Source of the DNA: Eucalyptus grandis
Taxonomy: Eukaryota; Streptophyta; Magnoliopsida; Myrtales; Myrtaceae
DNA: 64,000 nt
Assembly (NCBI RefSeq): GCF_016545825.1
Contig: NC_052620.1
Span: 1,736,001-1,800,000 of the forward strand
Direction of reading: 5' to 3'
Position numbers and translations under genes: made by a program
Shown: positions 1-11,544 of the stretch, one piece after another
How the letters are laid out: each line of letters begins with the position of its first letter
How positions within the stretch are numbered: the first letter of the stretch is position 1
The notes under the pieces: model-generated
Told to the model about the DNA's origin: nothing
The model's input: the letters and a program-made list of their open reading frames with translations, nothing else
Database searches by the model: none

Positions 1-1250
1 TTCAAAAGTCTGAACTACTTCGGGGGAAGTAGACTTTGTAAAGTCTAGAGTAGGTTCAGATTCTTCAAGTTGAGTTTGATCCAGTTGATTCTGCATAGAA
101 TCTTGAAACTTGAGGTTCATAGATTCTTCCATAGATTGAGTTTTTTTTGTTGAATACTCTATATGCTTTGCTTGTAGTTAAGTAACCAAGGAAAATTCAT
201 TCATATGATTTTTCTTCAAACTTTCTAGTTCGATCATTTGCCCAAAACGAGAGGATATATTGCTCTCAATTAAAAGAGTTCTGGCCATCTCCTGCAAAGA
301 TCTATTCTTCATTTCTACAACTCCATTTTGCTCTAAAGTGTATGGAGAAGAGAAAACATACTAGAAACCAGATTCATCATAGAATTTCGCAAAGTCTTGA
401 TTTTCGAATTCACCTCCATGATCTGTTCGTATGCTTGAAATAGTATAACCCTTTTTATTCTGAACCTTCTTGGCAAACTTTTAGAAGTGAGAAAATGTTT
501 TATACTTATTTGCCAGAAAGTAAACTCAAGTAAAACGAGAGTAATCATCTACGATTACTAGGTGATACTTCTTTCCACCAATACTTTGAGTTTTGGTTGG
601 TACAAAGAGATCCATATGCAGAAGTTGCAAAACTCGATTAGTAGAAACTTGATTTATAGATTTAAAAGAACTTCTAACCCGTTTTCCCAAAACATATGGA
701 GTGCATAATTCAGTCTTTTGATATGTCAAATTGGGAAGACCACGAATAAGCTTCTTGGAAGAAATCTTGGCAATCTGCTTCATATTAACATGGCCAAGCT
801 TTCAATGCCAAAGATTTGCTTCATCTTGAATGGAAATAAGACACTGAGAACTTTCTGATTTTATATCCATAAGGTAAATGTTCTCATGCCTTCGTCCAAT
901 GAAAGATTAAGAGAAATCTTTACTTGTTCCCGAATATATGCCTTCTTGGAAATTTATTTTGAATCCTGTATCGCAAAAGTTGACTAATGCCGAGTAGATT
1001 ATAATTCAAACCTTCCACCAATGAGACATTGTTGATAGTGAGGCTTCCAATCTTCACGGTTCCACAACTAACAATTCTTCCTTTGTTGTTTCCTCAAAAG
1101 GAAACTTTTCCACCATTTATTTGAACAAGTTTTATAAAGCAACTCGAATTTCCTGTCATGTGTCTTGGATAATCACTATCCAAATACCATTTAATCTTTT
1201 TCTTGATAGTGACCTGTGATCAAAAGAAGAACTTAAGTTTTCTTTGGTAC
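1..1250 (-). pseudogene. pol: C1 pol fragment: protease, GAG-pre-integrase, integrase
   Basis: The protease motif near 1165-1200 reads WYLDSDYPRHMTG. The Gly of the catalytic DSG triad is Asp here, so the enzyme would be dead. A GAG-pre-integrase zone follows at about 780-860. The integrase core at 526-783 reads HMDLF.PTKTQSIGGKKYHLVIVDDYSRFT, with the first two catalytic Asp positions recognisable. The fragment at 1-330 corresponds to C2's integrase C-terminus and linker (YNKKTQ-like text near 150). Several stops interrupt it. Confidence 0.75.
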
Positions 1251-1309
1251 CTAAATTTTCTTTGGTCCATGAGAGTTAGTACTAAAAATAGTCTTAGCCC
1301 AATTCCTCC

Positions 1310-2922
1310 TAACAAGTCTCCAAACCTTGGGACATTCCTTCTCGAAATGTTCTGAACCATTACACTTTGAACATCTGAGAGCACTTCGGCCAATAGGTTT
1401 TACAAAAATTTTTTGAAAATGATCTCTGTAAAATGCTCTTGTAGGTCTTTGTTTAATTTTTTCTTTAACTTTGGGAAAGTCGATTAAAGGAATAGTTTAT
1501 GAAGTTGTGCCCAAACTAGATTTGTTAAAATAAGGTCTTTGTACAAAAAGAATTTTCTCCAACTTCTCGGATCCTTGTTGAAAATATTTTTGTGATATTT
1601 GAAATATCTTCTTTCAAAAAGACATTTTCCTTTGAAAGAGAATCTGCATTTTTTTTCTTTTTCAAATCAACAAAATTTTTATCCAAATTTTCAAACTATT
1701 TTTTCCAAGAATTTTCCTGTTGCCTCGATTTAGAATTCTCCCTCTTTAGCTCAGAAATTCTTTTAAGAGATGTTTTGAGACTGAGACAAAGTTCATCTAT
1801 ATACTTCGAGACTTTAATAGGGAATTTTAGATTGCTAACCTCAATTTCTTTGTCTGAGTTTGAGTCTGATTCTGATTTGGCCATCAAACATATGTTGGCA
1901 TATTCTTCATCACTTTCCTTGCGCTCCATGTTTATGCTTTGAGAGCCTTTTTGTATTTCTCAATTCTTCCATTCTTTTTCTTCAACAGAGGACAGTTAGG
2001 TCTAATGTGCCCATTTTTCTTGCATTTGAAGCATATCGCATGTTTGTTGTTTTCATTGTCCTTGGTTAGATTCTTTTGGAATTTTTGAGTGCTCTACTTC
2101 TTCTAGTTGAATCTTCTTCCCTTCTTATTCAACTTTCTGAACTTCTTAATCATAAGTGTTAGTTCCTCATCGTCCATATCATCTTCTGAATCTATATCAT
2201 CAGAATTATTGTTAGACTTTAAAGCAATTGACTTCTTACCTTTAGGATCTTCTTCCTCATTGATTTGCTCCACTTCATATGATTGAAGTGTGCCTACTAG
2301 TTCATCTACTGAGAGAGGCATGATCCTCTGGGTTTCTCTAATCGATGTTTTCACGTGATTCCAATCTTTGGAGAGTCCACGCAGCAGCTTATTGACCTTC
2401 ATTGAAACTGAGATTGGCTGTCCTTAGTATGCAAGGCTATTTACAATCTCTGTGAAGCGACTAAACATATCAATGATGGATTTTACAGGCTTCATCTTGA
2501 AGGCTTCATACTGTCCAAGTAAAATATTGATTTTTGTTTCATTTACTCGATCAGTTCTTTTATAGGTAACGTGTAACCTGTCCCAAACTTCTTTTGCTAT
2601 TTCACAAGAAGAAATTCGGTTATACTCAGTGGGAGATAAAGCACAATATAAAGAGTAGATGACTTTAGCATCAAGAGCTTGTCTCTTGGTTATTTCTGCT
2701 TGTGTTAATTCGCCAACATCTACAGTTTCCTTTCCTCTTTCTGAGGTTGATGTAGCTTTGGGATTGATCCCTTTTTCTACCACATCCCATTCCAGGGGAT
2801 CTTTCGATCTCAGGAATGTGTTCATCTTATTTTGTCCACACATTGAATTCTTTCCCATCAAAGTAAGGAGGTCTGGTGTTACCTTGGCCTTTAACCAAAC
2901 CTGGAGCCAAAATACTAGCCAT
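1310..2922 (-). pseudogene. gag: C1 gag (copia capsid/nucleocapsid), decayed
   Basis: The start is MASILAPGLVKG at 2922, matching C2's MASMLAPGLVEG. A UBN2-type capsid region follows at about 2424-2861 (FLRSKDPLEWDVV, SLYCALSPTEYNRI). Next come an acidic linker, a CCHC knuckle (CFKCKKNGHIRPNCP) at about 1993-2037 and a second knuckle (CSKCNGSEHFEKECP) at about 1330-1376. The frame is broken by stops and shifts, for example after VNSLAY near 2424 and in the linker near 2103. Gag would form the virus-like particle; this copy cannot be translated whole. Confidence 0.8.
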
Positions 2923-2970
2923 AGATTTTTAGCTTAAGAAGTAAGACACTTCAATAAAATAAGCACGCAA

Positions 2971-2982
2971 GCTCTGATACCA
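2971..2982 (-). other. C1 primer-binding site, tRNA-iMet type
   Basis: The minus strand reads TGGTATCAGAGC two bases inside the LTR end. This is the standard plant copia primer site complementary to initiator tRNA-Met. Confidence 0.9.
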
Positions 2983-2984
2983 AT

Positions 2985-3914
2985 TGAAAAGGCTAGTATG
3001 AACACCTAGAAATGGGTGAATAGGTGTAAAGACAATTTTTTGCAAATTTTAGTACAAAAAATTTGTCTTTAGAGGATAACAGACTATGAATGAATTTAAA
3101 ACTTAAACATTTAAATAAAGCTACGAATTGAAATAAGGAATTTGGGGAAGAGAATAAAAACACAAGGTTTATAGTGGTTTGGCTTAGATCAAGCCTACGT
3201 TCACTCTCCCACGCTAACAGCCCATTGGTTGGATTTCACTAAGAATCAAAAGAGATTTTACATCAGTGTGATCTCGACTTCACAGCGAGAAGTCTCTACT
3301 AGTCTCTCACAAAGTCTCACTATGAGTTTCTCTATTTTATGTACAACTTTGAGCTTAGTCAATGAAATAGCAAGGAACTAGAAAGCTTCATATTTTGAAA
3401 ATTTTCTTTCACGCACACACTCAAACAGCTGAAGAGTCCACCTTAAATACTCCTTCATGCCTTCATGACTGTTGACACTTTCCAAAGGAATTCTTTTAAT
3501 CAACCCGTTGGATAGAATCAATCAAGGAGATCTCGAGCCGTTTGATGATTGAGATGAAAGCCCGTCAATTCTGTTCGCCCATATAATCAGGATCTTAGTT
3601 TCCAAAAATAGAACTTTCCAAGTTTGCTTGCCTTCCAAAAGATTTGATTAATGAAATTGATTCCATTAAGGATAATCAATCACGTAGGTGCTAAATCCAG
3701 CCATAAGGTCATCCGTAACCATATAAATTGAATAAAGATAATCTTGCTTCTGGATAAGTCTTCATTCTTCAGTTTGGAATATGTCAGTATGAGTAGACTT
3801 TGAACCTAAAGTATCACGTTCTTCAGACTTTGACACTTCAGCCTGGAAGTCTACAGACTAGACTTTTGGAAAGGTTTTGTCAACTTCAAAATAGTAAATG
3901 AGTTTTCTCCAACA
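2985..3914 (-). repeat. C1 5' LTR
   Basis: About 930 bp, running on the minus strand from TGTTGGAGAAAA to CTTTTCA, i.e. TG...CA ends. It is bounded on the inside by the primer-binding site at 2971-2982. The start and a 'tatagtggtt(c/t)ggctta' block match the C2 LTRs. The outer 5 bp are CATGT (plus strand 3915-3919); the matching TSD copy would be outside the window. Confidence 0.85.
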
Positions 3915-4240
3915 CATGTATCTTCTGCTGACCTTTGTTTGATAAGTGTGAGTATGGAGCAGACTTGTTTTGCGGTATACAGGAACTTGTCTACTGAAAT
4001 TTAAACCTTAGTGCCAAAGCTGAGTTGCCGATTCTGTTAGAGACCTTTATTTCTCATAATGTTCATTGCATCTATGGTCCGCTTCACTTTTAACTACAAA
4101 TTGCAGAAAAATATAGTAATGACTCAAATGCTCAAGCACAAAGCATAGTTTCACCTGGATTATTCATTAGCAATGCAACTTTTGAGCGAATTTTTTTCTT
4201 GTTGACTTATCAAAGGTACGAGCTTTGTTTCACTGGATTA
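3915..4240 (+). other. Flank between C1 and the host exon; presumed 5' UTR or promoter
   Basis: AT-rich single-copy-looking sequence with no TE match elsewhere in the window and no ORF I can support. It precedes the ATG at 4241, so it probably holds the leader and promoter of the host gene. No clear TATA box was identified. Confidence 0.35.
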
Positions 4241-4447
4241 AAGATGGTCAAAGCTACTACAGCTTCTCAAATGCATGAAGCTGAAACAGAGAAATCCCAA
4301 AATCACCACTCACATTCCGTGAATGGAGAGATAAATGACGCTGAAAATACTGTGATTGATGTGTTTCAGTGGTCTCAATGTAAGAAGCCTCTTCCCCAGA
4401 AATTTAAGCGTTCAGTCGGAATTCCTCTGCCCCTTGACCATCTGGAG
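4241..4447 (+). CDS. Host gene, coding exon 1 (plant-specific protein of unknown function)
   Basis: It starts MVKATTASQMHEAETEKSQ and runs 69 codons. The first half is polar and low-complexity. The second half is a conserved-looking block (VIDVFQWSQCKKPLPQKFKR, then SVGIPLPLDHLE). The exon ends GAG|GTATTA in phase 0. I recall short uncharacterised plant proteins with VFxWSxCKKPLPQK...SxGxPLPxxHxEVLEEN followed by WEDVxWSQxGxWIAGKEYxxARVHF, and the second half of that pattern lies at 42969 on the same strand. The start could be the upstream ATG at 4199, but 4241 fits the family look. The function is unknown. The gene is split by the 38 kb transposon nest and is probably impaired by frameshifts in exon 2. 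Confidence 0.6.
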
Positions 4448-4767
4448 GTATTATTAGCATTATTATTTAGTTTCCTTTCTTTGGATTTTGCATGTGTGCT
4501 TTGCATTTCTTGGACTTGGAAGATTCCTAGTACTTTTTACTAATTTCAACATTCCAGAACATATCTCACCTTGTTACACAGTAAGCTTAGAGAAATCACA
4601 TGCTCTTCTTCCCTCAATATTTAGTGTACATAAAGTGAAATCCTCATCATGTCAGTTCATGTCATTTTTCGCTCATTTGTGTAACATTTTGCCAAAACTA
4701 CATTTCTCACTTGGAGAATAGAGTATTGCTAGCTATAGTTTGTACATGTGCATGATCCTTGTTCATG

Positions 4768-4772
4768 TTTCT
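4768..4772. repeat. G1 target-site duplication, left copy (TTTCT)
   Basis: TTTCT directly abuts the TG of the 5' LTR. The same five bases follow the CA end of the 3' LTR. Confidence 0.85.
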
Positions 4773-5703
4773 TGTGATATCTGGATTTCGCTGGATCTCA
4801 AATACGTAATGGTTCGTGACGGGTCCACGAGTATGTTGTCGGACTACATCGTTGGCACCACTGACGGCCCCAGTTTCATTACCACCCTTGCCATACCAAA
4901 CGTCATGTATTGTCACGCTCTCGTAACAGCACCTCGTCTATAATTTTCTCATGTAACGCGGTCAGCTACAAAGGAAAACGTTAACCCCGAGCTACCACGC
5001 CAATCAACCGAGCTGAAGACTTGAATTACGTGCGCCCGCCACAGTCGTTTCTCTCCTTGGATAGCCATGCAAGTGGCCATATTTTCAGCTATGCACACGT
5101 CCATCAAAGAGTCGACAAAATGGGGAAGATTGACTCCAAATTTTGCAGCTACGTTGAACCATGCAGCCACGTTAAACGGCCCCTCCTCCATGCAGCAAAT
5201 GAAGATCGTTGACTCCCGAGTGCTGCAGCCACGCCTCCCTCTCTTGGACGATTCAGGCAACGGCCACGTTGCCTCTCCTTCGGTGGCCAGCAAGCCTCAA
5301 GACCGAGACATGCAGAAGCCACATTCCCCTCCAGCTGCCGCTTGCCCAAATGGCCACCAACTCAGCCACATTGTTGACTATCAAAGTCAACAAGCGGAGC
5401 TTACGAGGCTAGCAAAAGACCACTCTTTCTCCTTCGCATCTCTCGGCACCCAGCTCTCTCCCTCTCTATTCCAGCGGCAAGTAACCCGGAAAATCCTCCC
5501 CGTCTCGCTGGCGTTTTGCCTCAAATTACCAGCCGCACCACCAGCCTCCATCACCGCCGTCCCTCAGCTTGCTGCCGACCAGGAGAACTCGCGCGCACCG
5601 TCGTCCCCCAGCCGTGTCGTCTCCAGTTATCAGCTCCACTGTGCGTTGTCATCGCTTCACCTCGCCACAGCTGCGCCCACCGCTCACCTTTCAAGGACCC
5701 GAG

Positions 5704-7143
5704 GCAAGTGGTGGTACTGTCGTTCTATATTGTGCGAGAATATCCTGCTCGTGTGTCCAGGTTAGGATTGGTGAGAACTCGGGTCGGAATGCGGTAGGCA
5801 AGTCGGAAATTAAGTGCGTTGGACGATCGGGAGTTGGATGGATGGTCGGGCAATTACGGATCGCCAGGGGTGTGGTAGCTGGTGCCGCATATATGTAGTT
5901 TAGCTCTAAAAGGTAATTCCAGGGCAGACCAGGTCAGGCTAATTGGAGTCAAGGAGTCTAAGCAGGAATAGCTACTCTTTCAAAAAATAAATGATTTATT
6001 CAATAATGGAAAATCTCCTTCATTAGCTCGTTTCGTTGCGAAATTGTATTAAAAAAAAAAAGGAAATGTGTTAGCCGTCGGATAGATGGTACGAAATTAG
6101 CACTAGTCAATCTTGTAGGCGGTCCGGTCTGAATTGTTGTTGTCTGATGCTTGAAAGGTGCAACGTTTAGACGGCACGGATTTGTTCTCGGCAAGATGAG
6201 CCGATTTTAGTGTCAAGTTACCTTGTTGTGCGTGTGATGACCATCGGCAAGGTCAACACAGGTTCGGGTGTGAAGCCATGGGTTCTAACAGTCATAGGAT
6301 GGCTGCACCGATTTTTGGTATAATTGATTAGTGCTGGTCGTTCCCGTTCTATTGTGGTTCTGTTCGAATTAAGGTAAATTGGACGTGTTTCGCTTAGGGT
6401 CGAATGCTAGAAAACCTTAGCTGAGTTGTCAAAGTCAAGTCAAACAAAAAATGGTGCGAACCTCGGTTAGATGATCGGTTTTGATTAAACGTCTATAGTA
6501 GTTCGGGTTAGATGTACGTGATGACATTAATAAAAACTTGTTAGGTGTTGCGTCATGGTTGAACTGTTATTGATGTCGTCGGGTCCCTAAGACAACGATG
6601 CCCCATGTGTCGGGTTGCTTGGAGGGTCGTGATGGTGATGCATATGGATGCCTGGGGATTGATGAGCATCAGAGGTGCCCCGGGTGTCGGGATGCCTGGA
6701 AGTGTGATGAACACGTTTTGGATGCCTGGGCACATGATAAGTCCTGGAGGTCCTTGTGATGCCAGGTAGGGTGCGAGATGCCTGATGGTGTGACGAACAT
6801 GCTCTGGATGCCCAGGGATTGAAATATGGAACCGGAGATCCTCGTGATGCTAGGTAGGGCGCGAGATGCCTGAAGGGATGCAAACACTGGTCTCTTTGGA
6901 AGATGACGGCAGTTCGAATTAAAGTCAAATCGATTTTCCGAATTGTTATGATTGCTTAATTGTCTTTCTAGTGTTTCGTTTATGTTGTTCTTTCAGAATT
7001 TTAGTACCCTAAGTCGTTTCATTTTACATATTGCATGTTTAGGATATTGTAGGTTGAGTAGTGGTAGACTTGTATAATATGGTTTGTCAGGCTTCCATAT
7101 GTTGAGTAGTCGTATTCACCCCTTGTGGGACTATCATATTTCA
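5704..7143 (+). promoter_or_regulatory. Putative LTR-internal intron in the G1 5' LTR
   Basis: The donor is GAG|GCAAGT at 5704. The expected acceptor near 7138-7143 reads ATATTTCAA, where the 3' LTR copy has ATATTTCAG (AG at 42228-42229). The 3' LTR donor GAG|GCAAGT is at 19594. Just upstream of the acceptor is the hairpin TGAGTA/TATTCA (7103-7118). The same arrangement occurs in five other LTRs of the window. Confidence 0.4.
6590..6890 (+). repeat. Imperfect tandem repeats in the G1 5' LTR
   Basis: Several variants of 'cgtgatgccaggtagggtg' and 'gcgagatgcctg', with 'ggatgcctgggga' units, follow one another. The right LTR has the same block at about 41700-41975. N3a, N3b and N4 have related repeats at the equivalent place in their LTRs. 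Confidence 0.6.
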
Positions 7144-7370
7144 AAGACGTAGATATGTCACTCCAGCCCACGTCTTTTGGTATGTTCTATGATATTTCCA
7201 TCGACCTTGACTTTCTGAACATTACATTTATTCAGATTATGGTGATCCTCACCGTGGATGCTGGACTCACCACGGGCCCCATGCTTATGGGGTTCATCGT
7301 CTTGTTTGCCCGAGTCAACGGGCATATGGTGGGGCCGCTACCACTTCTGGAGGATGATGATGACGGTTCG

Positions 7371-10300
7371 TGTGACATCTTGAATTTTCGACCTTGTCTC
7401 GATAAAATGAAATGGGCATTTCGTCGACACGCCTATGGTCCTATTTCTTTGAGTTTGCCACTTATAAGTTAACTAACTTATTGGGTGAAGCCTTCAAGGG
7501 ATATAAACGTGGCAGACCTGAGAATTCGATCGGAAATCGATTGCTTGACCATGATAATCGACAATGGTCAATACGACACTGTTATAATTGATTTGTGATC
7601 GGATATATGTTGATTTGACGAAATCATGTAATTGAATTACGAGTAATTCCGCATGATTACGAAATTCACATCGAACGACACTTACCTGGTTTTCTATCGA
7701 TTTTATACTCGGTGTTTGTAATTGAAACCTTGCGATTTTTACGACAACCGAGAGTCGTCTACAAGTTGGAGATGCACAAATCTGGATTGAGAATTATCGA
7801 CCACGGGTCAAACGCGATAAAATCCCTAAAAGCTACCCAGTAGGTTAGGTTGTACTAAAATCGCATTCGGTCGATTTTAACCACAAAATTGAACTCAATT
7901 TTGGGAATTGAACGTTCAAGCGTGTCACGATTTATTTTAGTGCCTCGTCTCATCTTTTGAAGAAATTCTGTTGAGTTTGAGATTTTTGTGAAAAATCAAT
8001 TGGGCAAAATCAAAATGGATTGAATTCGGAGGGGCACCCTTAGTTGGAATTTTGACCACCAATTTGAGTTGCAATGTGAAGAGTTGAAGGGAAATTCGTA
8101 TGGGCTGGTACCATGGACTTTTTGGTCACCAAAATGACTTGATTTGGTGAGGAATTGAAGGAAAATCAAGAGAAATTCGTAGGGGCAGATTGCTTGCCAT
8201 TTTTGGCCATCAAAATGAAGTTTTTGTGTGAAGTAATGTGGAGAAATTGGCCATTGGTTACTGCCTAGACTTTGGGGGCAGAAGACTTTGGAGGCTTGGG
8301 CACTCAAGTAGCTTGATATTTTGCTTGAAATCCCATTGGCTGCATGCAAGACTTTCTTGGACCCTTGTCTCTCCTTGTTCCCCCACTCTTCCTTCTCTCT
8401 TCCCTCTCTCCTCCCTCATTGTGCGTGAGCCTCCCCTGGCCGAACTCTCTTTGCTGCGGCTTCTTCTTCCTCACTTCTTCTTCTTCTTCATCCTCCCTTG
8501 CTACAACATAGAATCGATCAACACACAGCCGGCCGTCCAGCACCTCCTCATCATCATCTTCGCTGATGCCACCAGCCCGATGACAACATCCAACTCTAGC
8601 TGCATCACCCGCCAGCCCTCACGCCTCAACCAACTTGCCATCCCCAAGCAACCACTGAACCGCTAGTAGCTTCGCCTGTCCCCATTCGAGCCATCAGCCG
8701 CCCTTGGTCGACCGTCCACACCTCACCGCTCGTCCCCGTCGTCGCCAGCACATGTCCGATCCTCGTCAACCACCTGTTCAAGGTCAGCTCAGAGCCGAAT
8801 CTAGCAGCAAACCGTGAGGCTTGTTGGCTATTTTTCAGCCTCGTTCGGCCCTCCGTTAGAGACGCCATAATCATGGGATCTCATCGTCGTCGCACCACCA
8901 TTGCCATGAACCCGTTACCTAGCTAATCCGGTAAGTTAACTTCCTAATCCTTGATTAGGTTGTTAATTGTACTTAGGATATTAGATTAGTGTTAATTAGC
9001 ATGGTTAGATTAGTGCTAAGAAGGATTAGTGTTAATTAAGTTGGATTAGCTTTAATTCGGATCGATTTACTAGACCCTCGCCGCTTGCCATTTTTGTGGG
9101 GAAAAATGTGCTACGATTTCGAGATTGCTTTATTCTTGAAAAATGTTATAGACATCTTCAGTTATGACATATTTTACTCAATATTTTAAGGATTTAAAAG
9201 AATGAGATTTCAGTTTCATTATTTGCAAAATAGAATCTCGAATTGTGCTGGAAATAGTGATCTTTTGGTGTTTAATGGATTTTTATCAACTATTAGGATT
9301 TGAATTTTGAAAGAGTTCCTTCACAAACGTTTTTCATCACATCTTGTAGTTTAACATAGTCAAATTTCAGATCAAACGGACAAGTTTTGGACTTCAAACC
9401 AAACTGATTTTAGAAAACATAATTTTTGAAAATGGACATAGTTTTTGTAATGGTTTGAGCGATTTACTGCTCTTCTAGAAGGATCTAGGTTAAGGTTTCT
9501 TTACAAAAAATGTTCATTTAGGTGTCCTTTATAACATATTCATATTTGAGAATTTTTTGAGTTCGTTTGATTATGATTTTGGAATTAAACTTGCAGGGGC
9601 GCAAGTGGCTCGGTTTCTGCCGGTTAGAACAGGTAGTGGTTTTGGTGATTGTTCATGATGGTGTGCTTGCTGGGCAATGCATATTTAGTGCTTTGGTCGA
9701 ATTTTGGCATGCTTCAAACTTATGCATGATAATATGTGAAATTGATTGCTTAATTGTGTAATTGGATGCTTGGTGTTCATTATGGATTATTATTGCAAAA
9801 ATCCGATTTTATGGTATTTAATTAGAAAAATACCTAGTGTCGTTTTTGACGCAAAAAATGTTTATGTAATATATAAAATCATGAAATTTTGAAATAGAAT
9901 TGTATCGCGTTTTATGGTTCAAATTAAAGGTGTGACCAGGCACAATTATTTTATCGGGAATTTTTAATATGGAGAAAAGAGGCTAGGTTCATTATTTAAA
10001 TGCAAGGTATTTGGATGTAAAGTACGGTGTTCTTGGTCAAGTATGTGCGTGTGTGGTCACTAAGTGGAAACCGTTCTGATGCATTTACGTGGGACGAAGC
10101 TCCTCAGTGGGGTTCCGTCTAGGCAGAGGATGCTAGACGTTGTCGTTCGCTAATGGATTCCGGAACGAAGCTCCTCAGTGGAGTGCCTTATAGACAAAGG
10201 ATGCTAGACATTGCCGTTCGCAAATAGATTTCGGAACGAAACTCCTCAGTGGGGTGCCGTGGCTGTTGGGCCGTAATATTTAGGACATGCCTGAGTAATT

Positions 10301-10909
10301 GAGATATTTGTGCCTTATTATGGGGCAACATTGTGTGGCACGGAATGTGATGTGTCATAACGATTTTACCTTATAATCGTGTCCCCTGTGTTTGTTTGAA
10401 AGATAAATTGAGGTGTTCCAGTTATTAAATACACTTGATGTATGCATATGATATATGTGATGAGCTAATGTGCAGGGAGGTGCTAAGGTGAGGTAAGTGT
10501 GTGTGTGACACCTACTTAGGTTGCTTTTAAGTGAATTCTCGTCCTAATTAGGGTTTAGGGTGTTGACTTGCTGAGATTTTTATCTCACCACGCCGTGGTT
10601 TACAATTTTCAGATCCCTAATATGGAGGACCCGAGGTCCGAGGTGGAAGGGTCTAGAGCGTAGGTGGCCTAGTAGTTTCTTTTTGAGTCAGACTTCTGTA
10701 TATAGACTTGTAGGGCTAAACTAATATGTATATAAAGTGGGATTTGTGAAAAAGTGTTGGCATGTCTTTCTACTATCCCGGTGTTGGTTGGTTGTCAGGG
10801 TATATGTTTAATTTCACTTCTGCATGTGCATAAAAAGAAAGAGGTTGGCAATGCATCCTGGGAACGTCGCAATCTGAATTGACCACCAAGGGATGTGTGT
10901 GTGCCCGAG
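7371..10909 (+). mobile_element. N5: solo LTR (3.5 kb) nested in the G1 5' LTR
   Basis: It starts TGTGACATCTTG and is collinear with the reverse complement of N6 (15220-18728), for example at the 'cacgcctatggtcc' and 'ggttggcaatgcatcctggg' blocks. GTTCG lies on both sides (7366-7370 and 10910-10914), but the expected LTR end ...GTGTGACA is missing on the right. Either the end is deleted or the GTTCG match is chance. It has no internal genes. A donor CCG|GTAAGT is at 8931 and an acceptor TTTTCAG at 10612. Confidence 0.75.
8931..10612 (+). promoter_or_regulatory. Putative LTR-internal intron in N5
   Basis: A strong donor (CCG|GTAAGTTAAC) and an acceptor (TTTACAATTTTCAG) lie 1682 nt apart. The acceptor is preceded by the perfect hairpin TGAGAT-TTTT-ATCTCA (10572-10587) and then ACCAC-GCC-GTGGT. 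This is the same order as in N6, N3a, N3b and N4. Confidence 0.45.
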
Positions 10910-11250
10910 GTTCGGGTCGAGTAGGTGGAGGACTCGAGAGGATGGTGACATTTTTGGACACAAGGAAGTGATGCCAAGACGATAGTGTAGATAGATAGCT
11001 GGATGGTCGGTCCAATTTTGGTTTAGCCAAAAATATGAACTTTTTGGCCTATGTGTACCAACTGATGTCGTCTTAAAATTATAAATAAATAACAGTGCTT
11101 GGTTTACATATCATGTGCATCATTTTAAAATCATTTAAATCAAGATGGAATTATATACTTGCTTCCACAATGGTATAGTGCAAGGACCAATGAACAACGT
11201 GGCAAACCTTAAGGGCTGAGGGTCACCATAAAGATTATAATGATTGCACA

Positions 11251-11544
11251 TGATAAAACACTAACTATGGGTAGTTGACTAACTGTGAACAACGAGTGAT
11301 TGATTTTCACTCGTAAAATATTAGTAACGATTGTAGGTTACCTATACATGTCAGTAACATTATATGTTACTTATATGATCATAGTAACATGAGAACATTA
11401 CTTTCCTTTCTTAGTTAATTAGTGACACTAGGTCACTAATTGTTCCTGAGGCAAATGCTTGATGACCTGTAGGAAACCATGGTACGAATAGGGAGTTCTC
11501 CTCCATCAAGGGTTAAAGTTACTGCTTCTAGAGCAGAACCTTGA
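11251..11544 (+). other. G1 leader with consecutive perfect hairpins
   Basis: Between the 5' LTR and gag are small inverted repeats in a row: AACTA/TAGTT (11263-11276), ACGAGTGA/TCACTCGT (11292-11314), GTAAC/GTTAC (about 11324-11341), AGTAACA/TGTTACT (11353-11371), AGTAA/TTACT (about 11383-11402) and AATTAGTGAC/GTCACTAATT (11417-11441). Most arms are variants of AGTRAC. The role could be leader RNA structure (packaging or dimerisation), or this could be a separate fold-back insertion. Confidence 0.6.

Larger units (their letters stand above)
1..3914 (-). mobile_element. C1: partial Ty1/copia (Sirevirus-like) retrotransposon, 5' part
   Basis: Reading on the minus strand from 3914, the order is LTR, tRNA-Met-type primer-binding site, gag with two zinc knuckles, protease, GAG-pre-integrase and integrase start. 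The rest of pol and the 3' LTR lie beyond the left edge. It is the same family as C2 at 43876-53506: the LTRs share long stretches and the gag and pol fragments match in order and wording. It is more decayed than C2, with many stops and frameshifts. The Sirevirus assignment rests on C2, whose env-like ORF and polypurine tract are visible. Confidence 0.85.
4773..11250 (+). repeat. G1 5' LTR (interrupted by N5)
   Basis: It matches the 3' LTR in blocks: 5635-5899 with 19526-19793, 6063-6150 with 41613-41690, 6590-7370 with about 41690-42480, and 10915-11230 with 42495-42795. After removal of N5 it is about 2.9 kb. Bases 4793-5634 and about 6150-6588 have no counterpart in the 3' LTR, which has probably lost them. 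The 3' end is set at ...GCACA near 11250 by analogy with ...GCCACA at 42823 and is uncertain. No clear primer-binding site follows. Confidence 0.65.

Noticed and set aside
1592..1942. Plus-strand frames antisense to C1 gag (also 45604-45885 antisense to the C2 env-like ORF)
   Set aside because: Phe/Leu/Ser-rich shadows of Lys/Glu-rich coding sequence on the minus strand.
5067..5765. A 232-codon frame in the G1 5' LTR as a captured host gene
   Set aside because: No recognisable domain, overlapping frames are equally open, and the region ends at the putative donor. Leader sequence is simpler.
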